DNA of 64,000 nt from Natronorubrum thiooxidans. GTDB lineage: Archaea > Halobacteriota > Halobacteria > Halobacteriales > Natrialbaceae. The stretch covers positions 186,001 to 250,000 of the forward strand of contig NZ_FTNR01000002.1 of assembly GCF_900156475.1 (NCBI RefSeq), given 5' to 3'. Positions 33,005-42,451 of this stretch are shown one piece after another. A program made the translations under genes and the position numbers. Within the stretch, counting starts at the first letter, position 1. Each line of letters begins with the position of its first letter. Under the pieces are notes generated by a model. It saw only the letters and a program-made list of their open reading frames with translations, made no database searches and was not told where the DNA came from.

Positions 33005-33478
33005 CTACGCTCGCGTCCCAGTATCACCCATCCGATCCGCGTAGTCCCAGCCGTACACCACCGCGGGCTCGATCGTGACCGTCACCTCGTCGCGTTCCTC
33101 ACGGAGCAGATTCCGTGCCAGCGCCGACTCCGTCCCGACGTGGTAGCGCTCGAGGAGCGCCCGCAGCGTCTCCTTTTCGGGATCCGGCTCGATCGTCGCG
33201 GTTCCTCGCCCCCTGACGCCCATGTACGGCGGGTCGTTCGTCGACACCTCGAAGGCGACCTCGGATTCGGCCTCGAGAAACGAGACGATGTCTGCCCCAG
33301 CCGACGTGGCACACTGTAGCCGCCAGTCATCACCGTCGGATGCGTCCTCGAGTCGATACCACAGCGAACACATCCAGAGGTGATCCTGTGGGGTCCGACA
33401 GGCGACTCTGATCGGGGCTGTCGTCTCCTCGAGGACGTCGGTGATCGCCGACCGTGAGAGGCTTCCGCGAACGTGCAT
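33005..33478 (-). CDS. pyridoxamine-5'-phosphate-oxidase-fold protein
   Basis: 157 residues. The pattern of beta-strands with PIRVACRTPQDHLWMCSLWY near the N-terminus, ADIVSFLEAESEVAFEVS and YMGVRGRGTATIE fits the split-barrel PPOX/F420- or FMN-binding family. It lacks clear PNPOx catalytic motifs, so it is not assigned as vitamin B6 oxidase. Probably a flavin or F420 binding reductase of unknown substrate. Single gene. Confidence 0.8.
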   Translation of the reverse strand: MHVRGSLSRSAITDVLEETTAPIRVACRTPQDHLWMCSLWYRLEDASDGDDWRLQCATSAGADIVSFLEAESEVAFEVSTNDPPYMGVRGRGTATIEPDPEKETLRALLERYHVGTESALARNLLREERDEVTVTIEPAVVYGWDYADRMGDTGTRA

Positions 33479-33523
33479 GGCTATGACAACGGACTCGAGG
33501 GCTAAAATAGCAACCCGGCGCAG

Positions 33524-34120
33524 TCAGACCAGCGGGAGAATCATGAACTCGTAGCTGAAGATGTGGTTGAGCATCAGATAGGTGACGACGCCTAACACGA
33601 GACTCAGGATCCACGACCCGGCAGCGATACGGCCGACCTTCGCGTGGGCCGTGTTTCGCAGCTCTGCTGGGGTGTGGGTCAGCCCGAGGATCAGCGCGTA
33701 GAGGACGACCGGCACGGCGAGGATCGAGAGGATGATGTGGATCGCGAGCATCGCGAGGTATGCGTAGTAGTAGAGATCCGGACCGACGAAGTACTTCTCG
33801 CCGCCGCCGCCGACTCGCAGGAGGTAGACGACCAGAAACAGCAAGATCAAGGTGAACGCGCCGACCATTGCGAATCGGTGCTTTTCGACCTCGCCAGTCC
33901 GAATCCAGTACCAACCGGCGACCAGAAACACCGTCGCGGTCGCGTTAATCACCGCAATCGCGTGCGTGAGCGCATTAATTTGCGCAATCGTGAGATCCGG
34001 ATAGATCGGCAGATCGAGGACGAACGTACCGATCACTAACGCGTAACCGACGATCGTCAGAAAGATCGTCGCCCCGATCGGCCGCTCTCGAAGCTGTCGT
34101 CTCGCGTCGGCGGTTGCCAT
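33524..34120 (-). CDS. DUF420 family membrane protein
   Basis: 198 residues with five membrane segments (about 18-38, 47-70, 85-102, 118-142, 163-185) and conserved His residues: ALTHAIAVINA, EKHRFAMVGAF, AIHIILSI and HIFSYEF. These His positions match the DUF420 family, which is found near cytochrome-oxidase genes and is thought to aid oxidase biogenesis in some bacteria. The ATG at 34120 follows a TATA-like AAATAC about 25 nt upstream. Confidence 0.9.
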   Translation of the reverse strand: MATADARRQLRERPIGATIFLTIVGYALVIGTFVLDLPIYPDLTIAQINALTHAIAVINATATVFLVAGWYWIRTGEVEKHRFAMVGAFTLILLFLVVYLLRVGGGGEKYFVGPDLYYYAYLAMLAIHIILSILAVPVVLYALILGLTHTPAELRNTAHAKVGRIAAGSWILSLVLGVVTYLMLNHIFSYEFMILPLV

Positions 34121-34239
34121 TATCGGGGGTTAGGACAGGTCCCGTATTTGTCTTGCTGTTCTCGATTATGAACGTCGGGTACGGTTACAGGTATCGAACG
34201 GCAGAGAACACCACTCTGAGACCCCTCGTCGATAAACTG

Positions 34240-34527
34240 TCAGTCGGTCGCCTTCTCGAGTGAGACCGTGCCGTTCCGTTCGACGGTGACGTCGTAGCCA
34301 CAGAACGGAAACGAGACCCGTCCACCCGGTCGCGGTGTGCCGTCGGCTCGAGGCGCAAAGAGGAGATCGAGCGCCTCGGGATCGATAGCGGCGTGTAGCG
34401 ATTCATAAGCCGGTGGACGCACCTGTCTGGCCGGAATGTCCTCTGCGTCGGCGATGGCTTCGACGACTGCCTGGCTTGGCTCGTTCCGATGCGATCTATC
34501 GGCGTGATCGCCGCCCCCCTCAGTCAT
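34240..34527 (-). CDS. HalOD1 domain protein
   Basis: 95 residues. PSQAVVEAIADAEDIPARQVRPP, then HAAIDPEALDLLF and VSFPFCGYDVTVERNGTVSL show the HalOD1 output domain, a small haloarchaea-specific domain of unknown function linked to signal transduction. A TTTTATTT box lies about 32 nt upstream of the ATG. It is downstream of leuS but has its own promoter. Confidence 0.9.
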   Translation of the reverse strand: MTEGGGDHADRSHRNEPSQAVVEAIADAEDIPARQVRPPAYESLHAAIDPEALDLLFAPRADGTPRPGGRVSFPFCGYDVTVERNGTVSLEKATD

Positions 34528-34718
34528 ATTACCACTGTACCAAATCCGTTGAAATAAAACTGTCTTTCTTGGCTGGATGTTTGACAGGACCGTCCCCGTC
34601 GGGTTTTGATATCAGGGTGTACAAATCGGTATATTCGCTGTGTCTGGGGAGAGCGAGTCGAGATCTGCGCTGTCGCCGTCTCCTCGAACACGGGTCATCT
34701 CGAGGGCGTGACTGGCAG

Positions 34719-37421
34719 CTAGCTGATGTAAATCGCTGGCTTGCCCGGTCGGCTGTTGCCGGCCACGTCGTCGCCATCGGTCGCCCGACGGACGACGACA
34801 TCGGCGTCGAACTCGTCGGTGAGCAGCCACGCGCTCCGCTCTGCGATCGCCAATTCGTCCTCGGCTCCGAGGAGTTGTTCGAGCTCTGTCCGTCCGACTT
34901 GATCGGCCAGGTCGACGACGAACGGTGCGACGGTCTCGCGATCGACCTCGAGGTCGGCCGTCAGCACGCGGTCGACGAGCGAGCCGGTATCGACGTCGTC
35001 GGCCATCTCGTCGGCGGCGTCGGCGACAAGCCGCGCCACGTCGTACTTCCAGTCCTGGGCGACGACGAGTTCGATCCGCTCCGGTTCGTCGATCGCGGCG
35101 ACGTCGACAATGTCACGGACGTCCGCGAGCGTCGACTCGACGAGTTGGCGCTCGAGTCGGTACTGGCTCACGTCGCGTTCGGCCGTCGGCCAGTCGGCTT
35201 CGACGACCAGCCCCTCGCCACGCAGTTTGTTCCACAGTTCCTCGCCGAGGTGGGGTGCCATCGGCGAGATCAGGGCTGCGAGTGTCAGCAGGCCACGTCG
35301 GTAGATCTCCTCGTGTGGCTGGTCATAGGCCCGGTAGCGCCGGAGCAGTCGTGCCAACTCCTGGATTTCCGTGGCGGCTCGGTGGAACCGGAACCGCTCG
35401 TACTCGTCGGTTACTGCAGTGATCGTTCGATCGATCTCGCGGGCGACGTACTCGTCGTGTGCTCGCGTCTCGACGCGGGTATCGCTTTCCTCGACGAACG
35501 TGGCGGCCATGTCGTAGAGCGTCTGCTGGAGGTCGTAGGCTCCGCGGACGTTGTTCGCGGTCCACTCGAAGTCCTGTTCGGGGTGGGCCGCCGAGAGGAC
35601 GAACAGCCGCGTCGTCTCCGCGCCGTACTCCTGGGGCGCGACGACGTTGCCCTTCGAACTGGACATCTTTTCGCCGTCGTACAACACCGTCCCCTGGCTT
35701 TTGAGCTCCGTGATGGGTTCGCGCCGATCGAGCAGGTCCAGATCCGCGAGCGCGCGCGTGAAGAATCGCGTGTAGAGCAGATGGAGGATCGCGTGCTCCT
35801 CGCCGCCGACGTAGACGTCGACTGGCAGCCACTCGTCGGCCAGTTGGGTGTCGAAGGGCGCGTCTTCGAGGTCGGGCGAGAGGAATCGCAGGTAGTACCA
35901 CGAGGAGTCGACGAACGTGTCCATCGTGTCCGTCTCCCGGCGGGCCGGGCCGCCACACTCCGGACACTCGGTCTCGCGGAACGATTCGTGTTCCTCGAGC
36001 GGGTTCCCCGTCGTGCGGACGAACTCGGGGAGTTCGACCGGCAGCTCCTCGTCGGGCACGAGCACGTGACCGCAGTCCTCACAGTGGACGACCGGGATCG
36101 GCGTCCCCCAGTAGCGCTGGCGGGAGATCAGCCAGTCGCGCAGCCGGTAGGTGACGTCGTCTTCGAGGGCGTCGTGGTCGGCAACGATCCGCTCTCGAGC
36201 CGTCTCGCTCGCCACGCCGTCGTACTCGCCGCTTGCCTCGAGGACGCCCTCGCCGGTGTAGGCCTCGTGTTCGAGGTCGAGGCTGGCGTCGCCATCTGAG
36301 TCATCGGGGACGATGACGCTCTCTATTGGTAACTCGTGTTCGCTGGCGAACGCGTGGTCGCGCTCGTTGTGGGCGGGCACGCCCATCACTGCGCCAGTAC
36401 CGACGTCCTCTAAGACGTAGCCGGCGACGTAGACGGGGAGTCGCTCGCCCGTCAACGGGTGGTGTGCCATTCTATCGGTTTCGATCCCCGACGTCCCGAC
36501 CTCACTCGGATCGCGCTCGCGGACGTCCTCGATGTAGTCGGCTACGTCGTCGTCCGTGTCGGCGAGTGCTCGAGCGAGGTCGTGGCCGGGCGAGACCGCG
36601 AGATAGGTCGCCCCGTGGATCGTCTCCGGTCGGGTGCTGAAGACGTCGACGTCGCCGTGGTCGTCGACCTCGAACGTGATCCGTGCGCCCTCCTGTCGGC
36701 CGATCCAGTTGCGCTGGATCTCGCGGACGCCCTCGGGCCACCCCTCGAGGTCCTCGAGGCCGTCGTGGAGTTCCTCGGCGTAGTCCGTGATCGTGAAAAA
36801 CCACTGGTCGAGTTCGCGCCGGCTGACGGGGGTCTCACACCGCCAGCAGACGCGTTCGACTTCGCCGCTCGCTGCCTCCGAGGTCTCACTGCGTTCGACC
36901 TCGCGCTCCTCGACTTGTGCCGCGGCGAGGACCGTCTCGCAGTCGGGACACCAGTTAACTGCTGCCGAGTCGTACTCGACGAGCCCCGCCTCGTAGAGGC
37001 GTTTGAACAGCCACTGATTCCACTGATAGTACTCCGGCTCGCAGGTCGTAATCTCGCGAGACCAGTCGTAGCCAAAGCCCATGGTCTCGAGTTCCTCGCG
37101 CATCCGGCGGATACACGCCTCCGTCCAGGATCGTGGGTCGGTCTTGCGCTCGAACGCGGCGTTTTCGGCGGGAAGGCCAAACGCGTCCCAGCCCATCGGA
37201 TGGAGGACGTCGTCGCCTTGCATCCGGCGATATCTCGAGTAAGCGTCGGTGATCGCGTAGTTACGAACGTGGCCCATATGCAGCGTTCCAGACGTGTACG
37301 GAAACATTCCGAGGACGTAGGTCGGGTCGTCGGCATCCTCGGGCAGCGCGTAGACGTCGTCGCGCTCCCAGACGTACTGCCAGAACTCCTGGACTTGCGC
37401 GTGATCATAATGGTTCGTCAT
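34719..37421 (-). CDS. leuS: leucyl-tRNA synthetase, bacterial-type core
   Basis: 900 residues. Class I synthetase motifs are intact: LHMGHVRNY with the HIGH box at 48-51 and EKMSSSKGN at 585-589. The PYTSGTLHMGHVRNY start is of the bacterial LeuRS type. Zinc-binding pairs occur at C158/C161 with C192/C195 and again at C447/C450 with C486/C489. The CP1 editing domain (about 225-425) has the STRPETIHGATYLAVS motif and the HNERDHAF motif needed for hydrolytic editing. This is the form of LeuRS found across haloarchaea. An AATAAAATA box lies about 45-50 nt upstream. Confidence 0.97.
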   Translation of the reverse strand: MTNHYDHAQVQEFWQYVWERDDVYALPEDADDPTYVLGMFPYTSGTLHMGHVRNYAITDAYSRYRRMQGDDVLHPMGWDAFGLPAENAAFERKTDPRSWTEACIRRMREELETMGFGYDWSREITTCEPEYYQWNQWLFKRLYEAGLVEYDSAAVNWCPDCETVLAAAQVEEREVERSETSEAASGEVERVCWRCETPVSRRELDQWFFTITDYAEELHDGLEDLEGWPEGVREIQRNWIGRQEGARITFEVDDHGDVDVFSTRPETIHGATYLAVSPGHDLARALADTDDDVADYIEDVRERDPSEVGTSGIETDRMAHHPLTGERLPVYVAGYVLEDVGTGAVMGVPAHNERDHAFASEHELPIESVIVPDDSDGDASLDLEHEAYTGEGVLEASGEYDGVASETARERIVADHDALEDDVTYRLRDWLISRQRYWGTPIPVVHCEDCGHVLVPDEELPVELPEFVRTTGNPLEEHESFRETECPECGGPARRETDTMDTFVDSSWYYLRFLSPDLEDAPFDTQLADEWLPVDVYVGGEEHAILHLLYTRFFTRALADLDLLDRREPITELKSQGTVLYDGEKMSSSKGNVVAPQEYGAETTRLFVLSAAHPEQDFEWTANNVRGAYDLQQTLYDMAATFVEESDTRVETRAHDEYVAREIDRTITAVTDEYERFRFHRAATEIQELARLLRRYRAYDQPHEEIYRRGLLTLAALISPMAPHLGEELWNKLRGEGLVVEADWPTAERDVSQYRLERQLVESTLADVRDIVDVAAIDEPERIELVVAQDWKYDVARLVADAADEMADDVDTGSLVDRVLTADLEVDRETVAPFVVDLADQVGRTELEQLLGAEDELAIAERSAWLLTDEFDADVVVRRATDGDDVAGNSRPGKPAIYIS

Positions 37422-37605
37422 AGTAGCGAGCAGTCTTGGGGAGTACTGGGTGTGCCGGCTATTTTATTGTTCGGCTCATCGTCGGCTGTTCGAAGCGGTC
37501 TCCTCGAGCAATCGACTCGAGTCGTCACGGACAATGTCGACTCGATGCCATGGCTGTTGGCTGCGCCTAACAAAGCTGGGAGCACCGGAATCCGGAACGT
37601 GTCAC

Positions 37606-38157
37606 ATGGCTCGTTCACGCGATGATCCGGAGCCGACGGCGTCGACCGTGCTCGTGACTATCGTGGTCGTCTTGTTCACCTTCGCAATCCTTGGGCTAGT
37701 CTTTCTCCCTGCCATCGGACTGGATCGGCCGAACTCGGCCGACGAGTCCGGAGCTGAAACTGAGCTCCCGGCCGACGACTCGAGCAACGAGCCGTCGACG
37801 GCGGCTGAGAACACCAGCGACGACGCTGACGACAGTCCAAGCGGTGCGGAGGCAGTCGATGCCGATACCGACTCGGATGGAGCTGCCGAGGGAGCGCAAC
37901 CGGTTTCGGACGACGATGACCGTGTTGACCCGTTCGACGGCGACGAACCAGCAGCGGATCCGTTCGACGGTGAGCCACCGAGTGGACCGGATGATGGTCC
38001 GTTCGATGACGATGACGGCCCGCTCGAGAACGGGAGTCCGTTCGATGACGACGACGGCCCACTAGATGATCGTGGCCCGCCCGACGATGCTGGCCCGCCG
38101 AGTGAGACAGGAGTGCCTGCTGGCGCTGGTCCACCGGACGATGCTGGCCCGCCGTAA
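37606..38157 (+). CDS. membrane-anchored acidic Pro/Asp/Gly-rich surface protein
   Basis: 183 residues from ATG 37606. After a short N-terminus comes one hydrophobic helix (about residues 14-36), then an entirely disordered-looking acidic tail. The tail contains short repeats around DPFDG, GPFDDDDGPL and GPPDDAGPP. The repeat DNA is also repetitive (for example CCGTTCGATGACGA occurs twice near 38000 and 38039), so unequal crossing-over could change its length. No known domain. It is likely exposed on the outer face, but topology is not proven. Confidence 0.7.
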   Translation: MARSRDDPEPTASTVLVTIVVVLFTFAILGLVFLPAIGLDRPNSADESGAETELPADDSSNEPSTAAENTSDDADDSPSGAEAVDADTDSDGAAEGAQPVSDDDDRVDPFDGDEPAADPFDGEPPSGPDDGPFDDDDGPLENGSPFDDDDGPLDDRGPPDDAGPPSETGVPAGAGPPDDAGPP

Positions 38158-38265
38158 CCCGTCGCGGACGGTCCGCGACAGTCTCTCGAGCGGAGACTTC
38201 TCACGCCGACGACATCAGTGATCGGCAAAAGCCGCCGTCGGAACCGTCCGGGATGGCTGGGGATG

Positions 38266-38724
38266 TCACCGCGTTCCGGCTGCCGTCCCGGTTCGGACAG
38301 CCGTCCCCGCTGCGTACGCAATGTACGCGGCGAGCACTGCCATGATGAGTCCCGAAACCACGTTGCTCCAGACGAGTCCCTGTGCAGCGACGTCGAGCCC
38401 TTCCATCGCGACCTGTCCCTCGAAGGCGAAGGGGGCAGCGATGGTCCACAGGGCGAGCAGTGCGACGAGTGACATCACGCTGGTGCTGGTCGGATAGGCG
38501 TTGACAATGCGATAGTAGTTGTACCCCGCAAGCAGGAAGATGGCTGCCCCGACCAGCACGTTGTTCCACGTCATGGACGCGGCGGCTTCGTAGATCGTCG
38601 GCGAGACGGCGATCCACAGGCCGATCAGGGAAACGATACCGCTGAGCCATTTTTTGCCCGCCGGTTCACCCTGTTCTCGAGTGCGTGGCTCTCCAGTCGG
38701 GTCGGTGGTCGTGGACTCGCTCAT
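38266..38724 (-). CDS. SPW repeat membrane protein
   Basis: 152 residues. Four hydrophobic segments in two halves, with WIAVSPTIYE and ALWTIAAPFAFE at equivalent points, match the two-repeat SPW family of unknown function. N-terminal 25 residues are charged. It converges with the acidic surface protein gene upstream on the plus strand. Confidence 0.88.
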   Translation of the reverse strand: MSESTTTDPTGEPRTREQGEPAGKKWLSGIVSLIGLWIAVSPTIYEAAASMTWNNVLVGAAIFLLAGYNYYRIVNAYPTSTSVMSLVALLALWTIAAPFAFEGQVAMEGLDVAAQGLVWSNVVSGLIMAVLAAYIAYAAGTAVRTGTAAGTR

Positions 38725-39134
38725 GGTGATCGCCAGCCGAACAGTGGTTGAGACCGGGCAAAAGGCGTCGTGACTGTTTCAGTCAGCCGGTAGACATCGC
38801 TCCAAAACCACACCCCAGTGCCATCAATGTGTTCGGTCGGCGCGCTCGAGCAAGATCCTGTTTCGACACGCCAATCAGACACTGGTCGCTCTCCCGGGGC
38901 TCGGTTAGTACTTGCTTACTTCGTTTCGGCCGTTTGGCTCTATTGAACCCCTCACGACACTACGCCGTCGGTACGTGTCGACATCTCCCCGGATATCCTC
39001 GCCCAGATCGCTCTCAACCCGAACCCGGGCCACATGATTCGTGCTGAGCGTTTCGAAACGGTCGGCACGTACGATGCCGACTCGAGCGAAGCGACGGGTC
39101 GCTCGAGTCCACACGATCGGTCCATCTCTCGCGG
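38725..39134. other. 410-bp gap between SPW and carbamoyltransferase genes
   Basis: Contains upstream sequence of the SPW gene and the region beyond the carbamoyltransferase stop. Small open frames on both strands lack homology and coding bias, and no repeat or RNA fold stood out. Confidence 0.4.
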
Positions 39135-40973
39135 TTACTGTACAAGCCGCTCGTCGGATATCGATCCCGTTGCGGTCCCGTCGTGACCCGCGTTCTGTCC
39201 CTCAGTGGCCGATTCGACTCCTGCATCGCTGATCTGATCTGGGTTGTCGATTACTTGTCTGGGCTTTTCCACGACGTAGTCGCCAAGCACGAGCAGATCC
39301 AGCCCCATCCCGTAGAAGTCCTTGACCGCTTCCGTCGGCGTGTTGACGATCGGTTCACCGTGGTCGTTGAACGACGTGTTCAACAGGACCGGCACGCCGG
39401 TGCGATCCTCGAACGCCGACAGCAAGCGGTAGTAGCTCGGGTGCTGGCCTTCGCGAACGGTCTGCGGGCGCGTCGAGCCATCCGCCGGATGGATAACGGC
39501 CTCGAGGTCGTCCATCTTCTCGGGGCGGACGTCGAACGCGTCGATCATGAACGGCGCGGGTCGGCCATCGACGAGATACTCGTCGGCGGCGTCCTCGAGC
39601 ATCGATGGCGCGAACGGTCGCCACTCCTCGCGGTGTTTGACGAACCGGTTGACTCGATCGCGCGAGGCCGCAGTTCGCGGATCGGCGAGGATGCTTCGCG
39701 ATCCGAGCGCCCGCGGTCCCATCTCTGCCCGTCCTCGGAACCAGCCGACTAGCGCGCCGTTTGCGAGTCGCTCGGCGACGTACTCCTCGAGATCAGCGGG
39801 CTCGGCGTACGCGATTTTGTTCGTCTCCAGCCGCGATTCGATCTCCGCGCGGCCGTACTCGGGACCGAAATAGACCGTCGACATCGTCTCGACCGACGCG
39901 GGGTCCTGTCCAATCCAGCCGGCACCGAGTGCGAGGCCGGCGTCGTGGGCGACGGGCTGGACGAAGCAATCGTCGACGACGGTTGCCTCACGAACCCGTT
40001 TGTTGAGTTTGCAGTTGAGCGCGACGCCACCGGCGAGGGCAACGTTCCCGGTCTCGACTGTCCCCGAATACGCCTGCACGATGTCGAGGACGATCTCCTC
40101 GAGGAGTTTCTGTGCCGTATACGCCAGATCCTTCTCCCACTGGTCGAAGGTTTCCGGCGACGACTTTCGTGGCCGATCGAAGACGTCCTCGAGCAGGCTG
40201 ACGCCGTAGCCGGTGCCCCAGCGTTTCGTCACCTCGGTCACGTCGTACTCCGGGCCGACGTCGATGAGTTCACGCAGCGTCCGCTCGATCGCCGGGTTCT
40301 CCTCGCCGTAGGGGGCGAGTCCCATCACCTTCCCTTCGCCGTTGAACATCCGATAGCCGAGATATTCCGTAATAACCGCAAAGAGGAGGCCGAGACTGTT
40401 CGGATGTTCGTACGTGTGCACGCGCGTCAGCCCGGTTTCGTCGCCGCGCCAGACGACCGTCGAGTCGTACTCGCCTTTCGCGTCGATCGTGACGACGAGC
40501 GCCTCGTCGAATCCCGAGGGATGGAACGCGCTGGCAGCGTGACAGCGGTGGTGGGAGCGCAACTCGATCGGTGGCACCGGCGTGTCAATCTCGGCGAGGC
40601 GACGCTCGATCTGTTTCGTCGGGGCCAGTCGACTCTGTGCTTCAGTGACGATCGTACCCTCGAGTGCGGACAGCTTTCTCGCGAGGCCAGGAGCCCGAAG
40701 CGCATCGGTGAGATAGTGTGAGCGAATCCGAGACCGGAGGCTCGGGTCGTATGGAAGGAGAATCGTCTCGAGATCGGCAAACTCGAGGTCGCGGTACTCG
40801 AGGCAGGCTTCGATCGCGTTCGTCGGGAACGTCTCCGAGGCGTGTTTCTCGCGTGTCAGTCGCTCTTCCTCGATGCCAAAGACTGGCGTTCCGTCTTCGA
40901 ACAGGACAGCACTGGGATCGTGCTGTCCGTACAGTCCGATCGCTGGTTTGAACGCGAGTCGGTAGTCACTCAT
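39135..40973 (-). CDS. NodU/CmcH-type carbamoyltransferase
   Basis: 612 residues. The N-terminal Kae1-like domain has GLYGQHDPSAVLFEDG, the metal-binding HHRCHAASAF (residues 141-150) and VVTIDAKGEYDSTVVW; later come GGVALNCKLN and the C-terminal RAEMGPRALGSRSI and PFAPSML segments. It transfers the carbamoyl group of carbamoyl phosphate, via an adenylate, to a hydroxyl of a sugar or small molecule. The ATG at 40973 is supported by a GGAGAG ribosome-binding site 3-8 nt upstream. No biosynthetic partner is adjacent; the nearest glycan genes lie a few kilobases downstream. Confidence 0.94.
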   Translation of the reverse strand: MSDYRLAFKPAIGLYGQHDPSAVLFEDGTPVFGIEEERLTREKHASETFPTNAIEACLEYRDLEFADLETILLPYDPSLRSRIRSHYLTDALRAPGLARKLSALEGTIVTEAQSRLAPTKQIERRLAEIDTPVPPIELRSHHRCHAASAFHPSGFDEALVVTIDAKGEYDSTVVWRGDETGLTRVHTYEHPNSLGLLFAVITEYLGYRMFNGEGKVMGLAPYGEENPAIERTLRELIDVGPEYDVTEVTKRWGTGYGVSLLEDVFDRPRKSSPETFDQWEKDLAYTAQKLLEEIVLDIVQAYSGTVETGNVALAGGVALNCKLNKRVREATVVDDCFVQPVAHDAGLALGAGWIGQDPASVETMSTVYFGPEYGRAEIESRLETNKIAYAEPADLEEYVAERLANGALVGWFRGRAEMGPRALGSRSILADPRTAASRDRVNRFVKHREEWRPFAPSMLEDAADEYLVDGRPAPFMIDAFDVRPEKMDDLEAVIHPADGSTRPQTVREGQHPSYYRLLSAFEDRTGVPVLLNTSFNDHGEPIVNTPTEAVKDFYGMGLDLLVLGDYVVEKPRQVIDNPDQISDAGVESATEGQNAGHDGTATGSISDERLVQ

Positions 40974-41366
40974 CTTCTCTCCACGTTGTCTCCCACCGCC
41001 TGATACTATGGTCCCGTTAAACGCACTCTCGAGCGGCCGGAAACCCATAGCGGTGGTTCGGTTGTGGGCCGAACTGGTCGCTTCGGTCCGACCAACGGCG
41101 GCCGGTCGAGACACGAACGTGACGAGCGACTGATGGAGTGTGGCCGTGCTGTCGACAGTAACACGGACGTACGCGGCCGCTATCGGTTCGTGTCGGCAGC
41201 CGATTCAAACTGTTCACGTCACGAAAACGGTTTTAACAGCCGTATAGTGAACCACGCCAATGAGAAACTGTCTGCCAATGCAGCGAATAGTGTGTGTCAA
41301 CCGCCCGTCGTGGAGTACATAGCGCAGACAACCACCAGCGTTTAGTTTCAGTTTCAGATACCGATT
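40974..41366. other. 393-bp regulatory gap upstream of the carbamoyltransferase and repeat protein
   Basis: Divergent intergenic region. It contains CGTATAGTGAACC (41241-41253), which resembles the motif found again near 45.5 and 46.6 kb, and TTTAG (41341-41345) about 25 nt upstream of the repeat-protein ATG. Confidence 0.5.
41241..41253 (+). promoter_or_regulatory. degenerate copy of the GGTATAGTAAACC motif
   Basis: CGTATAGTGAACC differs at two bases from the 13-bp core at 46609-46621, and both are preceded by an AAC-GTTT segment and followed by AC. It lies about 115 nt upstream of the repeat-protein ATG. Confidence 0.4.
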
Positions 41367-42350
41367 ATGCGTCGTAACGCCCGACAACAGCGTTCGGAGA
41401 CACGATCAATTCAGACGAATATTCAGATAGTGCTTACTCTCAGCGGAGTAGTACTGTTAGCTGCAGGGTTGCTACTCGCCGCGAGTGGCGGGTCCGTCGG
41501 CGGCACGTTCAGTTCAGTCACAGACAGCTGGGATGGAACACAGTCGACTGATGACGAGAGCGACGGCGTGGACTCGAATCCCGACCAGTCTACTGCCGAC
41601 GACGGTGACGGAGACACCGAGACGTCCGACAGTAACAGTGGCGATGAGAGTGATGGAACCGGAAGCGATAGCGGGGACACCGGCAAGACGGACGAAAGCG
41701 ATAGCACTGACAGCGACGGGAGCGATGGCGATGACAGTGGCGCAGACAATAATGACGGCGATGACGGTGATGCGGACGGAAGTGACGACGGGAGCAACGA
41801 CAGCGAGACAGACGGTGGTGACGGCAGCGACGGGACGAACGACGACGAGACGCACACGCTGACCGCAGTCGTCGAAGACGGCGACGGCGACCCAGTCGAC
41901 GACGCCACCGTCGAAGTGGATGCCTTCGGATTCGCCGAGGACTCGACGGTCGACAACGACGGCGAAGCCGAGTTCGACCTCGAGGACGGCAACTACACGG
42001 TGACCGCGTCCGCAGACGGCACCGAGACCGAGGAAGATGTCGAAATCGACGGCGACGACGACACGGTCACGCTGACTATCGAACAAGACGATACCGACGA
42101 CGGGATGCACACGCTGACCGCAGTCGTCGAAGACGAGGATGGCGACCCGATCGAGAACGCCACTGTCGAAGTCGAAAAGCCCTGGTTCGACTCTTCGACG
42201 AAGTCCACCGACGACGGCGGCGAAGCCGAGTTCGATCTTGAGGACGACACCTACAACGTGATCGCGTCCGCAGACGGCACCGAGACCGAGGAAGATGTCG
42301 AGATCGACGGTGACGACAACACGGTCACCCTAACCCTCGTGGAGGACTGA
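41367..42350 (+). CDS. membrane-anchored protein with two carboxypeptidase-regulatory-like repeats
   Basis: 327 residues. One N-terminal hydrophobic helix at about 22-42, then an acidic Asp/Ser/Gly linker of about 120 residues, then two beta-sandwich repeats at about 162-245 and 248-327, each starting HTLTAVVED and carrying ADGTETEEDVEIDGDD. They look like Ig-like CarboxypepD_reg domains, as in surface adhesins. The repeat units are 258 bp (86 codons) apart and share near-identical DNA (for example near 42006 and 42264), so the second arose by a recent duplication. Probably displayed on the cell surface. Partner unknown. Confidence 0.85.
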   Translation: MRRNARQQRSETRSIQTNIQIVLTLSGVVLLAAGLLLAASGGSVGGTFSSVTDSWDGTQSTDDESDGVDSNPDQSTADDGDGDTETSDSNSGDESDGTGSDSGDTGKTDESDSTDSDGSDGDDSGADNNDGDDGDADGSDDGSNDSETDGGDGSDGTNDDETHTLTAVVEDGDGDPVDDATVEVDAFGFAEDSTVDNDGEAEFDLEDGNYTVTASADGTETEEDVEIDGDDDTVTLTIEQDDTDDGMHTLTAVVEDEDGDPIENATVEVEKPWFDSSTKSTDDGGEAEFDLEDDTYNVIASADGTETEEDVEIDGDDNTVTLTLVED

Positions 42351-42451
42351 TCGACGCTGGCGGTTCCAGTTTTCGCGGTGACGACCCTCGAGACTCGAGT
42401 GACGCGTTTCTCCTCGAGTACAGTACCCTCTCTCGAGTCCGGATCGAGTCC

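Noticed and set aside
34413-36299. 628-residue plus-strand frame opposite leuS
   Set aside because: Antisense to the well-supported leucyl-tRNA synthetase; composition typical of shadow frames.
38905-39114. Small minus-strand frame in the 38.7-39.1 kb gap
   Set aside because: Short, Arg-rich, no promoter box or recognisable motif.
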